DNA of 49,073 nucleotides from Gnetum montanum. Taxonomy: Eukaryota; Streptophyta; Gnetopsida; Gnetales; Gnetaceae. Under the pieces are notes generated by a model, which had not been told where the DNA came from, ran no database searches, and worked only from the letters and a program-made list of their open reading frames with translations. The position numbers were made by a program, and so were the translations under genes. Of the stretch, positions 1-10,020 are shown piece by piece; position 1 is the first letter of the stretch; each line of letters opens with the position of its first letter. The stretch lies in assembly GCA_015680685.1 (NCBI GenBank), contig MNCI01004872.1:1868676-1917748 (forward strand), read 5' to 3'.

Positions 1-586
1 TGATTGAAATACCACAGAGATTCACTTTAAAGATAAAAAGAAGCTATTCTAGTCTCATCAAAATACCAAATATTTTATGAACCCTCTTGACTATTGAATC
101 GTTCAACAACATGACTACAAGCAGAGGCTCTCTTACAACGATCTCAATAGTAGTTCCTATACGTTGCACAATAACAAAATTTACTACTAAAATGCTCTTA
201 AGGCTTTTAAACACAAGCACTTCTATGGAAAAATTTTAACAAAAAATTTCTATCGGGCAACAAGAACAATAAGAGCAATCTAAAAATCCCAAAATTAGTT
301 GCCAAGGAAGAAACTATCTAAACCACTAGCTAAACAATCTAAACAAAATAGAAATAAAACATAACTCATAGGACTATGAAAAAGAGGCTGAAATCTTTAC
401 TCTAGCAAGTCATCTTACAAGCAATTTTTCACACTTTCTTCTTTACAAATGCTCTTCTCCCAAGACCCAAAGTGTGTCTCCATGTGAGAGCCTAAGTGCT
501 AGCTAGTAGCCTTCCAAAGTGTGATGTATCAAGTGTCTTCTCCCAAGAGTATGATGTCTTGACCCCTTCCTCCTTGACCCCTGAAG

Positions 587-598
587 CCTTTTTATAGG
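587..598 (-). promoter_or_regulatory. TATA box (minus strand)
   Basis: CCTATAAAAAGG read on the minus strand. It is the strongest core-promoter match in the first 2 kb and lies about 60 bases downstream of the repeated U3 block. Confidence 0.45.
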
Positions 599-656
599 GT
601 TCAAAGGTAGGTAGGTAAGTTACAAAATATCTTGGATGGTTATAACCATCATAGAG

Positions 657-777
657 ACAAAAAAGCTGTAGTTGAAAAGTGTCCCATTCAATTGCCAAGT
701 GTCTTCATTCAGTTGCCAACTGGTCACCATGGTGATAAAAAAATTGTAGTTGACAAGTGTCCCATTTAGTTGACTAG
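657..777 (-). repeat. Two direct repeats of about 43 bp upstream of a TATA box
   Basis: Copies at 657-699 and 735-777 share GTAGTTGAMAAGTGTCCCATT preceded by an A-rich run; related CAATTGCCAAGTGTC text lies between them. The placement directly upstream of the minus-strand TATA box is what is seen for repeated enhancer blocks in LTR U3 regions. Confidence 0.5.
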
Positions 778-906
778 TGACCTTTGTAGTGATTACAAAC
801 ATCATGGGATTAAGGCTAGGAAGTTATAATTTTCACAAAAAGTTACCACTATAGAAAATAAAAGCTATGGTGGCCAAATGGTGTGTTCATATTACTATCC
901 CATGAA

Positions 907-1080
907 TTATTTTTTAATAAAACTATATACATAATGAATACATTTTGGCAATGAATCCGAGAAATATATAAGCAATGAATCGGCATCCAAGGCTTCATAG
1001 TGCTGGACTTGAATTTCATACACAATTACATTCTTCAAAGGTTTGGCACTACTCAAGAGTATGATCTCAACCTTTTCCAT
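907..1080 (-). pseudogene. Short unknown reading frame (57 codons)
   Basis: I do not recognise this. On the minus strand a start at 1078-1080 opens a 57-codon frame ending TAA at 907-909. Its composition is protein-like (mixed charged, aromatic and aliphatic residues, not low complexity). It may be a gene scrap, since genic-looking fragments lie nearby, or chance. Confidence 0.15.
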
Positions 1081-1537
1081 GGAGGCCTGGCCCCACTTCT
1101 AACCCCAACATAGCATGCCGTTGAAAGCCCCCTTTCTTCTTAAATCACAATATTTTTTTTAAACACATTAGAAGCTACTGAAAAACCATCAGAACCTTAC
1201 CATGTACGAAATTTAGCCAAAAGACAAAGGATACATAGAAGTCACAGAACGAAGAAATAGCTCCGTAACTCTTGGAATACTAGGTATTGTAATATTCTCT
1301 TTACCACCATAGCATCTCCGATTGCAAATGATTTTGTCGTTGCTACCTCTTACCAGAAAACCTTGGAACGTTATTCCTCCGAATGCAGACTGCCGCGGTT
1401 TTGAAGTTGCCCAGAATAGAGTTCACTTGTTCTTGGCTAATGGATTTCTATTCTTATTTTTGATGTAGATTAGGGACTGGTCCATGGCAGAGAAGAGATG
1501 AAGGCCAAGAAGGTGCGATGCCAGCACAGGAAGAGGA

Positions 1538-1798
1538 TCACCATTGGTCAAGAATGATCAGCGCTATTGGTCTGTTTGGAAAAATGTTGGCATCATGCAG
1601 ATTTCTTGTCAAAACCCTCATGGCACCATAGGCTGGATTTCCAAGTGGATTCTGCAGTTTCTTGCATGATTCTACATCATTGCCTGCTGCTAGGGTTTGA
1701 GCGAGTAGTGACAAAATGAAGGAGACGGTATAGATGATGGAGGGAGTTGCGAGAGTGGCTAAGGTAGGATGGGAGTAGCTTCCGTTTTCGATCGGCAC
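1538..1798 (-). CDS. Hypothetical exon with signal-peptide-like N-terminus
   Basis: The frame encodes 86 residues on the minus strand, is more GC-rich than its surroundings and starts with a Met in a reasonable context. Residues about 20-37 form a hydrophobic stretch (IIYTVSFILSLLAQTLAAG) resembling a secretory signal peptide with an Ala-X-Ala-like end; Cys and charged residues follow. The frame ends after residue 86 with no recognisable domain, so it may be the first exon of a decayed secreted or GPI-anchored protein gene. I cannot name a family. The GC-richer text continues to about 1250 on the same strand but is interrupted by stops. Confidence 0.3.
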   Translation of the reverse strand: MPIENGSYSHPTLATLATPSIIYTVSFILSLLAQTLAAGNDVESCKKLQNPLGNPAYGAMRVLTRNLHDANIFPNRPIALIILDQW

Positions 1799-1827
1799 TG
1801 TCTAGTAGTGTCCATCATGTAGGAAGA

Positions 1828-1989
1828 AAAATTGGAGAAATGGAGTTTGCGCAACAAGTGTTTGACAGAATGTCTATAGTAAATGATTTGAATTTGTATA
1901 ATATCCTAGTCTGGATTTTGGTATGGGATTTGCCCACAGCGCAAAGATTGGAGAGCATTTTATTTCTGGTCTACTACAGTGTGGGTTCA
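1828..1989 (+). pseudogene. Pentatricopeptide repeat (PPR) protein fragment
   Basis: The frame starting at 1828 reads KIGEMEFAQQVFDRM followed by a YNILVW segment. This matches the plant PPR pattern in which '(K)CG.ME.A.QVFD.M...N...WN.M' begins a motif. About 80 bases on, the match moves to another frame (AKIGEHFISGLLQCGFM, like the '..G.Q.H....K.GF' part of the next motif), so a frameshift lies between them, and a stop follows. Only about 1.5 motifs remain and no start is preserved. PPR proteins bind organellar RNA; this fragment cannot be functional. The assignment rests on pattern recognition. Confidence 0.5.
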
Positions 1990-2218
1990 TGTAACGGTCA
2001 TTCATCCCATGTTTTCCAACTCGGTACTTTCACAAGGGGCATGAAATAGCCTGGTAAAATTAAACATGCAGAAACTGAAGACTACACAAAAGAATAGTGT
2101 ATCCACTCTAAGTTCACATCCTAGGAGGATAATGATGCTGTTGATGACATTTGATAACAGGAATAGGTCAAATATATCAACCTTCACATAACCATGGCTG
2201 AATGAATCTCGTATGAAC

Positions 2219-2746
2219 TTAAAGGAGAAAATATTCATTGTCCAATTCCAACTCATAATCACCATTTAAATCTGCCATTGTTATATGATGTAGCATTCTG
2301 TGAATCCTCCTAGCTCTAATTTGGGTGTCCTGTTCGATAGAATTATCTGCATCTTCATCCATGTCAACGAAAGATGCATTCTCAAAATCCGCAAGAGGAT
2401 GTTGCTCTTCAGAATTTGTTAAGACATACTTTCTTGAATGCTTAGTAAAAGCAAAGTCCAAGGTTGAAATGGGTCTCCCAACAACATGCACATGATATAT
2501 GCATATATAATACAGTCCGTCAAATTCCTGAACTTGAACCCTTCCCATGAGGTCAATTTGCAGTATGTTTCCAATGCATAATACCGGGTGAAGAAGTGTG
2601 AAAGCCTGCAACTTGTCCTCCTAAAGCATGGCATATTCTGGTGACACATAAGTCCAAATGTATTCTTCCAATGATGATTTATCAATTGCATCAGCTAGAG
2701 TCTTCCCTTCTTTTTTAGTTGTATTAGCTAGAGTCTCCTCTTCTTT
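2219..2746 (-). pseudogene. Terminal-exon-like unknown protein fragment with one in-frame stop
   Basis: On the minus strand a continuous frame runs from a plausible splice acceptor (TTTCAG ending at 2747) to a TAA at 2219-2221, about 175 codons, broken only by a TAG at 2621-2623. The text is clearly protein-like: a Lys/Glu-rich start, a central hydrophobic and aromatic part (LHPVLCIGNILQIDLMGRVQ), then an acidic tail (DMDEDADNS) and a charged C-terminus. I do not recognise the family. Its length, acceptor and low density of stops suggest the last exon of a host gene or of a captured gene copy. The segment lies in the opposite direction to the LTR-A remnant at 3441. Confidence 0.35.
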
Positions 2747-2969
2747 CTGAAATGATGAAGCCTAATGCCCAAAGAAAAAACGAATTGTCATGGCTGAATA
2801 TATTAGATATCCCCTGTGAAAATAAGCTTTAAAGGGCCATATTTGAACTTCATGTATGACCGACAAGTTTGTATGCATCCTGTATGTCAATGTCTCAGGA
2901 ACCTTTGTATCAATTGATCCTTTACTTGACCAATAAGAAGGCCTGCCTTCATAAGTCTACCTGTGATCT

Positions 2970-3440
2970 AAAGTATGATCAATGCTTTCATCAGGGTAAA
3001 TAATATAATTCCTTGTTTGCTATTGTACTATCTTCCAATCTCCGATAAAGGAATAATTTGGCACTTTAATTTTGTATCCCAAGTAGGTTTCAACATCATA
3101 TTATTTACTAGTGGATTACTTCTCCAAAAACACCCATCAACCCACAACATTAAAGCTATAAATTTACTTCTAAATTTACAACCATATGATGTTCCAATTT
3201 TGGATAAGATAGTTCTACTGTTCCATGAAATGGCCAAATGTGCCAACAGTTCCATCAATTTTTGTAGCTATAGGAGTTTCTTTCGCATTCTTTGTGTTGT
3301 GTCTCAATTTTGTTCTGATTCCACATTGCTGCATGAACCCATTCTCACCATTCAATAATCCCATACCTATCCATTGTGTAATTAATGAAGCTTGTTCTCA
3401 CTATAACTTGAGGATGAGTTTTCATTCAGTCGTGGGGGTA
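2970..3440 (+). mobile_element. 3' internal end of an LTR-A Ty3 element, with polypurine tract
   Basis: The last stretch has the form familiar from plant Ty3 elements: ACTTGAGGATGAG, a short T-rich spacer, then GTGGGGGTA (3432-3440) immediately before the LTR. A diverged copy of the same arrangement precedes the LTR at 9313. The rest of the interval shows no conserved domain; open frames of up to 127 codons here are unsupported. Confidence 0.5.
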
Positions 3441-4274
3441 TGATGAGTTGTCATTTTAGTTGACCGCGATATCGTGTACGCAATATCACAGCCTGGATGC
3501 GATATCGCGTACCCGATATCGTAGCCTATCTTCTCATCTATAAATAATAGGTATATAGATCTGGTAGGCATTAGTGGTTAGAATTGTTAAGTTTAGGTTT
3601 TTTTTTATATTAGTTTTTCCTCTCAACCCTTCTCTCGCAGTGTATGTCCACAATGCAGTGAGTGTAACTATACGACATCCTTATTCGAGTGTGACGTACT
3701 TGAACACGCACATGACCAGCAATAAAGATCAAGATTACTTCATCATTGCAGCATTCACTTAGTTTAATTATTTATTTATTTAATTGTTATTTACTGCTTT
3801 CCTAGTTAATCTCTCTCTACCTTTATCTCCTAGTAACATGGAATGAGTACGACTTAATCACGAGCATTCAAGTGTGACTACTTGGTAACCCTGTAGCATA
3901 CTTAGGCCATGCACTTGGTAATCCCAGTGGTAGTCGTGCACGAGGTCCAAGATGTGTACGGATGATTAAAGAATGGATGCCCATCGCACTTAGGCTAGCT
4001 TAGATTCTCTCTCACTATCTCTCTCTTAGCTTAGTTAATATTATTTTTCATTATCTCTAGGAGTAGCATTAGTATAGAAACACATCATACACCTCACCCT
4101 GGACTAAACCATATGTGACAAAGCTAATACTAATCCAAGTGGGAAGACAGCGAACTGCGATCTACGAGTGACTATCTGGATACCACAACTAGCTCATCTA
4201 TGGAGTTCAACCGGATCATGTGTGAGGCGTTCTTATTCGTATGGTTGAGTGTAGGGGTACCTCGCCATTCATCA
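3441..4274 (+). mobile_element. LTR-A copy 1 (3' LTR, 834 bp)
   Basis: The LTR starts TGATGAG just after a polypurine tract and ends ATTCATCA, giving an inverted terminal repeat TGATGA/TCATCA. It has a TATAAATA box at 3539-3546 with a GATATCG motif cluster just upstream. Its R/U5 part is shared with the copy at 26761-27692: common blocks include ATGAGTACGACTT, GAGCAT, TGTGTACGG and the near-terminal GTATGGTTGAGTGTAGGGGT. The preceding polypurine tract makes this a 3' LTR rather than a solo LTR. Confidence 0.75.
3465..3523 (+). promoter_or_regulatory. GATATCG motif cluster upstream of the LTR-A TATA box
   Basis: Three GATATCG and one GCAATATC occurrence fall in 59 bp, several embedded in larger palindromes such as GCGATATCGC. 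The cluster ends about 15 bases before TATAAATA. The copy at 26789-26834 has the same arrangement. Likely a transcription-factor binding array of the LTR promoter (inference). Confidence 0.55.
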
Positions 4275-5287
4275 ATGGTAAATAGGAAACCTATAGCATA
4301 TAACCTTAGAAATGTGTGGTCGATTTCCCAAATTCTCACCCATGAGTTTAGTTATGAAGAAGGTGCCCTAACTTGAATCAATAATTTGTAAGTGAATTTG
4401 AACCTTTTTTTAAGAAATGGTTAGGAAAGATTATATTAAAGTTTAAAGAAAATATGTACAAACTTGGGGGGATTTCCTCCTCCACCCACCTGATGAAATA
4501 GACCAAAAGACAAACGTTCGGGTGGAGGGGGGATGGTGGGGGAGTGGAGAGAGGGGAGAGGTGGAGAGGGGGCCGGGGGGTGGGGGCGGGGGGTATGCGG
4601 AGGAGTGAAATAGATCAAAGGACCTAACATCCACCCTTCCAAAATTGACACAAGCACAAAAATCACCCTCCTCTTAAGACTTTACAACATAGGAAACTAG
4701 CTGAACTAGCTAATCCACATCATCAACCACATATAACAACTTTTTTATTTACATTTTTTATCACTCTGTTAAATTTTTTTCATTTTTCCATTTACTTGAT
4801 ATCTTTCCAATTCTTAATATGTTTTCCATTCTTTGGTATTCTTTTATTATTTTAATACTTTTCTATTCTTTTGAATTATTTACTTTATTCTTTATGATAA
4901 TTTTTATATTTTTGTTAATAATATTGCTAGTTATGATGCATGAATTAACACCATGGGTTGTAATTTTTCCCTCTGATATCAAAGTGTAAAATGATGATTA
5001 TACATAATACTGAAAACAAAACTTTCATCCCTTTATTTCCATTAATAAGAGGTCCTTACTTTAGAAATATTATGGTTCTTATTATATTAAAATCTAATGC
5101 TAACCCATGATCACAACACCTTCATGGAAGAAGGAAGACCAAGCAGGTTAAATAAGGATGTGACATTAAGGGAATTTATAGATTCTTTAGACTTTCATCT
5201 TGTGTTACATTGGGCTCATGTTGCTACATTTCTACTCATGTTTTCTTGTCTTTGGAAAATAATGAATGAAAATAAAGTTATCTTGTT
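4275..5287. other. Non-coding, AT-rich; includes a G-rich tract
   Basis: No gene is seen. From 4518 to 4595 the plus strand is strongly G-rich with many runs of three to six G (low-complexity GGGGA/GGTGGGGG type), so overlapping 63-76 codon minus-strand frames here are proline-rich artefacts. The remainder is A/T-rich. A weak match to a Copia primer site (TGATATCAAAGT, near 4974) has nothing convincing around it. Confidence 0.5.
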
Positions 5288-5573
5288 ATGACACTAGAAA
5301 GACATGCTACACATGCTTGAAGGTAGTCCTCTATCAAGGGTAACAAAGTAATAATTAATTAATTCATATATATGCACTCATTCTTAGAGTACCATTAGAA
5401 ATATATGTTATCCATGCTTGAAGGTAAAATATTTTTATGAATCTCATGGTGTCTTGGACTAGTTTCATCATATGACTATAAAGACACGTAGCCAATGCCT
5501 GAAGGTCTACCACTGATGAGATTAGCATCGGTTATGAGACTAGAAAGACATGATCCATACCTAAAGGTGCTCC
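5288..5573 (+). repeat. Four spaced degenerate copies of a 40-bp unit
   Basis: Copies begin at 5288, 5391, 5472 and 5534. Each follows the pattern ATGAnACTAGAAAGACATG, four to eight variable bases, CATGCTTGAAGGT. The intervals (103, 81, 62 bp) shrink from left to right and the spacers are unrelated A/T-rich text. They are too variable for a CRISPR array, which is not expected in a plant anyway. Confidence 0.6.
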
Positions 5574-7439
5574 AATCAAATGCTAAGATCCATAATAAAA
5601 ATAAAAATGATTAATTAATCATTCTACATAATCTTAATGATGATTTTTCAATTTTTCTTTGTTGAGTGATGTTGCTTTAACATGGTGGTTGGTTGGTCTC
5701 ATGTTGGTAGGATTTGGATGATATAATGTAATGTTATTAGAAGAGAATTATACTTGGTATGGAATCCTAACTGATAGGTACATTAATCATTTTAACCTTA
5801 TCTAACACAAAGGATCCATTACAACCACAATAAGGTACCTCATGCCCCACTTCTCCAATCCTTACTTATTCCATTGAAACTCATTGGCATGGTGCAAGTA
5901 TGAATTTTATGGTTTTGTATAGAATAGTATAGGATTCTTATCAAGGTAGTTGTGTGTTTTATGAAATGAAGTCCTAATACACATTCACCTTCTTAGGTGC
6001 CCATGGACATCTATAGAAGTGATCATGCAAGGGAATTATGGGTAGGAGCTGACTCTAGGGAGGATCCACTTGCATAACTTTTATTGATCATGGCTCTGAA
6101 CTAAACTTGTATCTTTAAGAACATTATAGGAAGCTTCTCTAAATTCAAGCATGATATTGGAACTACTCATTAATGTTGATTAGTTTTTAATCATTTTATA
6201 TTGAAATTTTCCTCAAATTTTGTATTTCTTAGTCATTTCGGTACCTAAAATGTTTAGGTAATATGATTTTCAATATCCTAGTTCATTTGTGATATATTCT
6301 AAACCAAATTTATGATTTCACTTATTTGAAAACATGTGAGATCTTGAATTTGAGCTGATTTTTCATGGTGGCTTATGACATGATTTTTTGTAATTTGAAA
6401 ATTTTTCTAACACCTCATTTTGAATAGTAAGGTAACTAATAGAGAGAATAATTGAATTAACCTAGAATTTCATGATTCTAGTTGCCTTAGAGCATTAGGA
6501 ATGTTATTTTGCAATCATATTCATCTTGAGATTAAATGTCAAATTTTTTGAATTTAGAGCTAATCAAGGATTCAGAATGGGTTTAAAGACTAAGAAAAAG
6601 TTGCTAAAAATAAAGTTGATCCTTTGGTGATTATAAAAAATGCTTAAATGAGTTACTAAGATTAAAAATATTTTGCAAGGCAAGGAGAAAAGCCCAAGAT
6701 GAGAACATGACCATTAGTAAGTAGTAGAAATTCTGCATTAAAGGGGAAGTGCCAACCAGATAACCAAGGGTGGAAGAACCACCATTACTAGGAACAACAT
6801 GAAGACTTGACATTAACAAAATTTTAAATACTTTTACAATTTTTGTAATTTTTGGTGATTGTATAGTCTTTTTGTTATTTTTTGGGAAACTTTTTGGAGT
6901 ATATTAAGTTAACTATGAAATATGTACAAGCATAGAAAATCTAGGGAAGAGAAACCTCCAAGGCTACTGTCTAGCAAAATTGGGGTGATTGCAACCCCCC
7001 AATCATCTATCCAATCACCCAGCTAGGAAAAACTAATCCCAACTACATCTAGTATAGGATCCTGCGATACTAGCACCAGATATGGACTGAGAGGTCAAAA
7101 ACCAATGTGCATCCCAGTAGGATCATTACAAGCATTAAAAAAAAACACAAATAGAAACAAAATAACCAAATGGCACACCTACCCCTCAGAGATGCCTAGG
7201 CAAATGCATGCATTTATAGTTAGGTCAATACTATGCATGGAGGATGTTGAGGAATGCATGATGTTCCTTAGTAGCAACAAAGATGGTTGCTTGCTAAAAA
7301 ATCTTAAAGGCCTTACCCTTATGCACCTTGGTGGCCACATTGCCTTGTCTGTCAAGATGGAGGTTTGTGGACATGAGCGTGATGTGCCAACAAAGTTCCT
7401 ACCAAGATGAGTTGCGATTGATATGCATCCTAACATATA
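5574..7439. other. Non-coding, AT-rich
   Basis: I find no domain, promoter or element boundary. The 101-111 codon frames around 7105-7514 lie on opposite strands over the same DNA; the minus one may belong to the decayed frame described next, but I cannot support it. Confidence 0.4.
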
Positions 7440-8935
7440 GACATTTTCCCTCTTACAGCCAAGTGATTGTATTTTATTCATGTGCTTAATCAAGTTCCTT
7501 TTGGATTGCTTCATCCTCCCTATGCTTATTTTCCCTTTGGACTTCTACCTCGTGCTCTAGTGTCTATCACTAGAGCTCCTCCTACTAGAGTTTCTCTTTC
7601 AGTTCTTTGTAGAGTTTATCTTCTAGCATGGCCTTGGATGCCACGATATCTACCTCCCTCTACCATCAAAGAACCTGCACCATTTCCTAGTGTTGAAGCT
7701 CTAGTCTCTCCAGCTATTGTTGAAAGGCTTCCTTTTGTCACATCCACATTCCCAAATGATGTTGCTACCTAATAAAGATGTGTATCTTCATAAAAAGTGT
7801 TATTATTATCTTATCAAGACTTGAAAGGGTAGTTGTGATTAAGACTTGAAAGGGCATGTTATAATAATGGATGTGTCTCTTAAGGTAACCTAAGGCATTT
7901 ATATCTGGGGTTAGAGGTCATTCCAGCATGGAGTGGTAGAGCTAGTATAGGCAAGTCATGGGAGCTGAGTGAAGTGGGACAGGAAGTGGACTAGCCATCC
8001 CTTCTAGTCGGGTTATAGGCCTAATCATGGTGGCAGTGCTAGATTTCCTATAATGGATAGATGCCAAAGGAAGAAAATCCCAAGGAACACTCTTAGATCA
8101 CGATCCAGATACACCATTCCATATCAATAAAGCATTCTTTTCTTTCCCTATCTGCATTTTTCCTATTTTTCTTTTATACATAATGTTGAATATCACATAT
8201 ATTTTTCATTTTGTACATTTCTTTCATACTCATAATGTTGAATATATTGTATATTTGATGTTTTCCATAACATTCAGGGACGAGATGTCACACTTTCATA
8301 GTAGTCCATTTCTCCTCCTAGATCCATCATTTCTTCTTATGCACATGGTGAGTGACCTCCTTCATGGCTATCTGAATCCTCTCTTGTAGGACAAATGAAC
8401 TCTCCCCTATTGTAGTCTCCTCCATATCTACATCAAGATGTTGGGTTTCCCCTAGTGCCACCTTTGTGCCACCTTGAGGTAGTGTAGCATCCATAGCCAC
8501 CTCCATCTATCTCTGTCTACTATAGATGGAGTTGCATGTTAAAAAAGGCATCCATGTCATAGGCACTAGCCTAGCCATTCTCTACAGGGTAAGAGTTAGA
8601 CCTAAGTATTTCCCTAGCCATCAACAACACAAAGATGCAAGAAAAAATCAAGGCATGTTCACCCTCTATCCCATGTGTAGGTATTTAAGGACTGTAAAGT
8701 GAGCCCCCTATAGTTTCCACACGTTCCTAGTTTAAATGAAGAAATGCTTGATCAATTCCACTAAATGCTTCCATAGAGCAAGTAGCACTAATTTAGAGAC
8801 TTGCCCACTTTTAGTTCACGGTACTAGCCTAGTGAAGAAGGCCTTCACATCTTGCAAGCCTATGATCATTGGTAGCACAACCTCTCTAGAGGCTAGTACA
8901 TCCAAGACTCTCACTAGGCTTCTTCTGTGAGGTCA
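7440..8935 (-). pseudogene. Decayed transposon-type protein frame (minus strand)
   Basis: Reading the minus strand from about 8930 to 7440, several protein-like blocks appear, separated by stops and frameshifts. One reads REVVLPMIIGLQDVKAFFTRL, one HFTVLKYLHMG, one contains VDMEETTIGESSFVLQERIQ, and the last is a Lys/Glu-rich coiled-coil-like stretch (KAMLEDKLYKELKEKL). An HFT-V-LKYL...VN-P block followed by an acidic and coiled-coil tail recalls the 'putative plant transposon protein' ORFs of plant elements, but that is inference from texture. No catalytic motif is visible. Confidence 0.3.
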
Positions 8936-9302
8936 ATCCTGACCCCACAAAATTGGTGTATTTGTTTTGCCAATTGGAAAAATATTTCTATCTAACAGAG
9001 TAGGATCTCCCAACAACAAAGGGAGGAAATTTGTCCAATTGACATGTGTAACTAGGTCCCGCAACTCTAGCATTCCCTGTAACCTCATGCAAGAAGGTTA
9101 TTTTTGTAATACATCCATTTGAATAAATTTTGTAATAAGGCACTCAGGTTTTGTAATTTTTTATAACACACCTACTCAAATAAAGATTGTAATGTGGCAC
9201 TTAAGTTTTTTCATGTCAGTCAATATGGTCTTAGTCACATCATGATTTTTGTAGTTGAACTTTATCCATTTTGTACAATTTGATGATGCATTTTTGATGA
9301 AT

Positions 9303-10020
9303 CATGGGGGCATGAGGAAGCTTGATATGTCGTTTGTCAAAAAGCTTAGGGCCTATATACCTCTTACCTTAAGATTGATGAAAATTATGTTATTCGGTTG
9401 CTATATCACATCTACTATAATGCATTTGCAATATCGTAGGCTAAGATACTATATCATAAATATGATGTCGCAATTACAATAAACACCTATAGATATAGTT
9501 CACCTACCATGTTTATAACAAATTTTGCTCTATTCCTAACCAAGCTCTTGCAGTTTTATATCATGAATTCATAGTTAGTTTGTGATCTTAAATACTTGTA
9601 TGACATCTTTATTCAAGTGAAGTATACCTGAACATGCTTCATGGATGATAATAAAAATCAAGATTATTTATGATCAATGCAACGTTTCACATAACATAGA
9701 CTTATTTTCCATATGCACTTTACATTTCAATTGTTAGTTACATTTCTAATGTATGTTAGTATCTAAGGGAATAAACATGACTAATCTCAAGTGTTAAGTA
9801 TCATTGTTTGATAACCGAGTAGTAATATCATTTGTTTTTCCTGGTAACAGTTTGCTTGGTAATCCTAGTAACAACTATATGAGCCCAAGATGTGAATAGA
9901 AGATTATGAATGAATGCTTATCATCACTAAGCTAGAATATATTTACTTTTCATTATTTTCTAGTTAATTAAAATTAATATTCATGTTACAATGTTCTATT
10001 CTTACTACCTCAAAGCCAAA
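9303..10020 (+). mobile_element. LTR-A copy 3, old and 3'-truncated
   Basis: Polypurine tract CATGGGGGCA (9303-9312) is followed by TGAGGAAG at 9313. Downstream, the same landmarks as in the other LTR-A copies recur in order (GCAATATCGTAGGC, ATAAAAATCAAGATTA, TTGGTAATCCTAGTAACA, CCAAGATGTG, GAATGCTTATC), though much more diverged, with an extra stretch before the TATA region. Homology fades near 10020 and the ATTCATCA terminus is missing. The 75-codon frame at 9255-9482 straddles the LTR start and is not a gene. Confidence 0.6.

Larger units (their letters stand above)
1..905 (-). mobile_element. LTR-like promoter region on the minus strand
   Basis: On the minus strand a good TATA box (CCTATAAAAAGG, 587-598) is followed by about 580 bases of transcribed-leader-like sequence running to the window edge. 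Upstream of it lie two direct repeats typical of an LTR U3. No termini, primer site or polypurine tract could be fixed, so this may be a partial LTR or simply an old plant promoter. Short open frames here (for example 492-698 minus) overlap the TATA box and repeats and do not look like genes. Confidence 0.35.

Noticed and set aside
1828-1989. Functional PPR gene
   Set aside because: Only about one and a half motifs, with a frameshift and stop.
4436-4666. Two overlapping proline-rich frames on the minus strand
   Set aside because: They read through a low-complexity G/C tract in different frames; no domain or conserved context.
4960-5290. Possible Copia primer site and downstream gag
   Set aside because: TGATATCAAAGT near 4974 has two mismatches, no LTR ends before it, and the following 64-codon frame has no Gag features.
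5288-5573. CRISPR-like repeat-spacer array
   Set aside because: Units differ too much, spacers vary widely in length, and all surrounding content is plant nuclear retrotransposon.
9255-9482. 75-codon plus-strand frame
   Set aside because: It crosses the polypurine tract and start of LTR-A copy 3.
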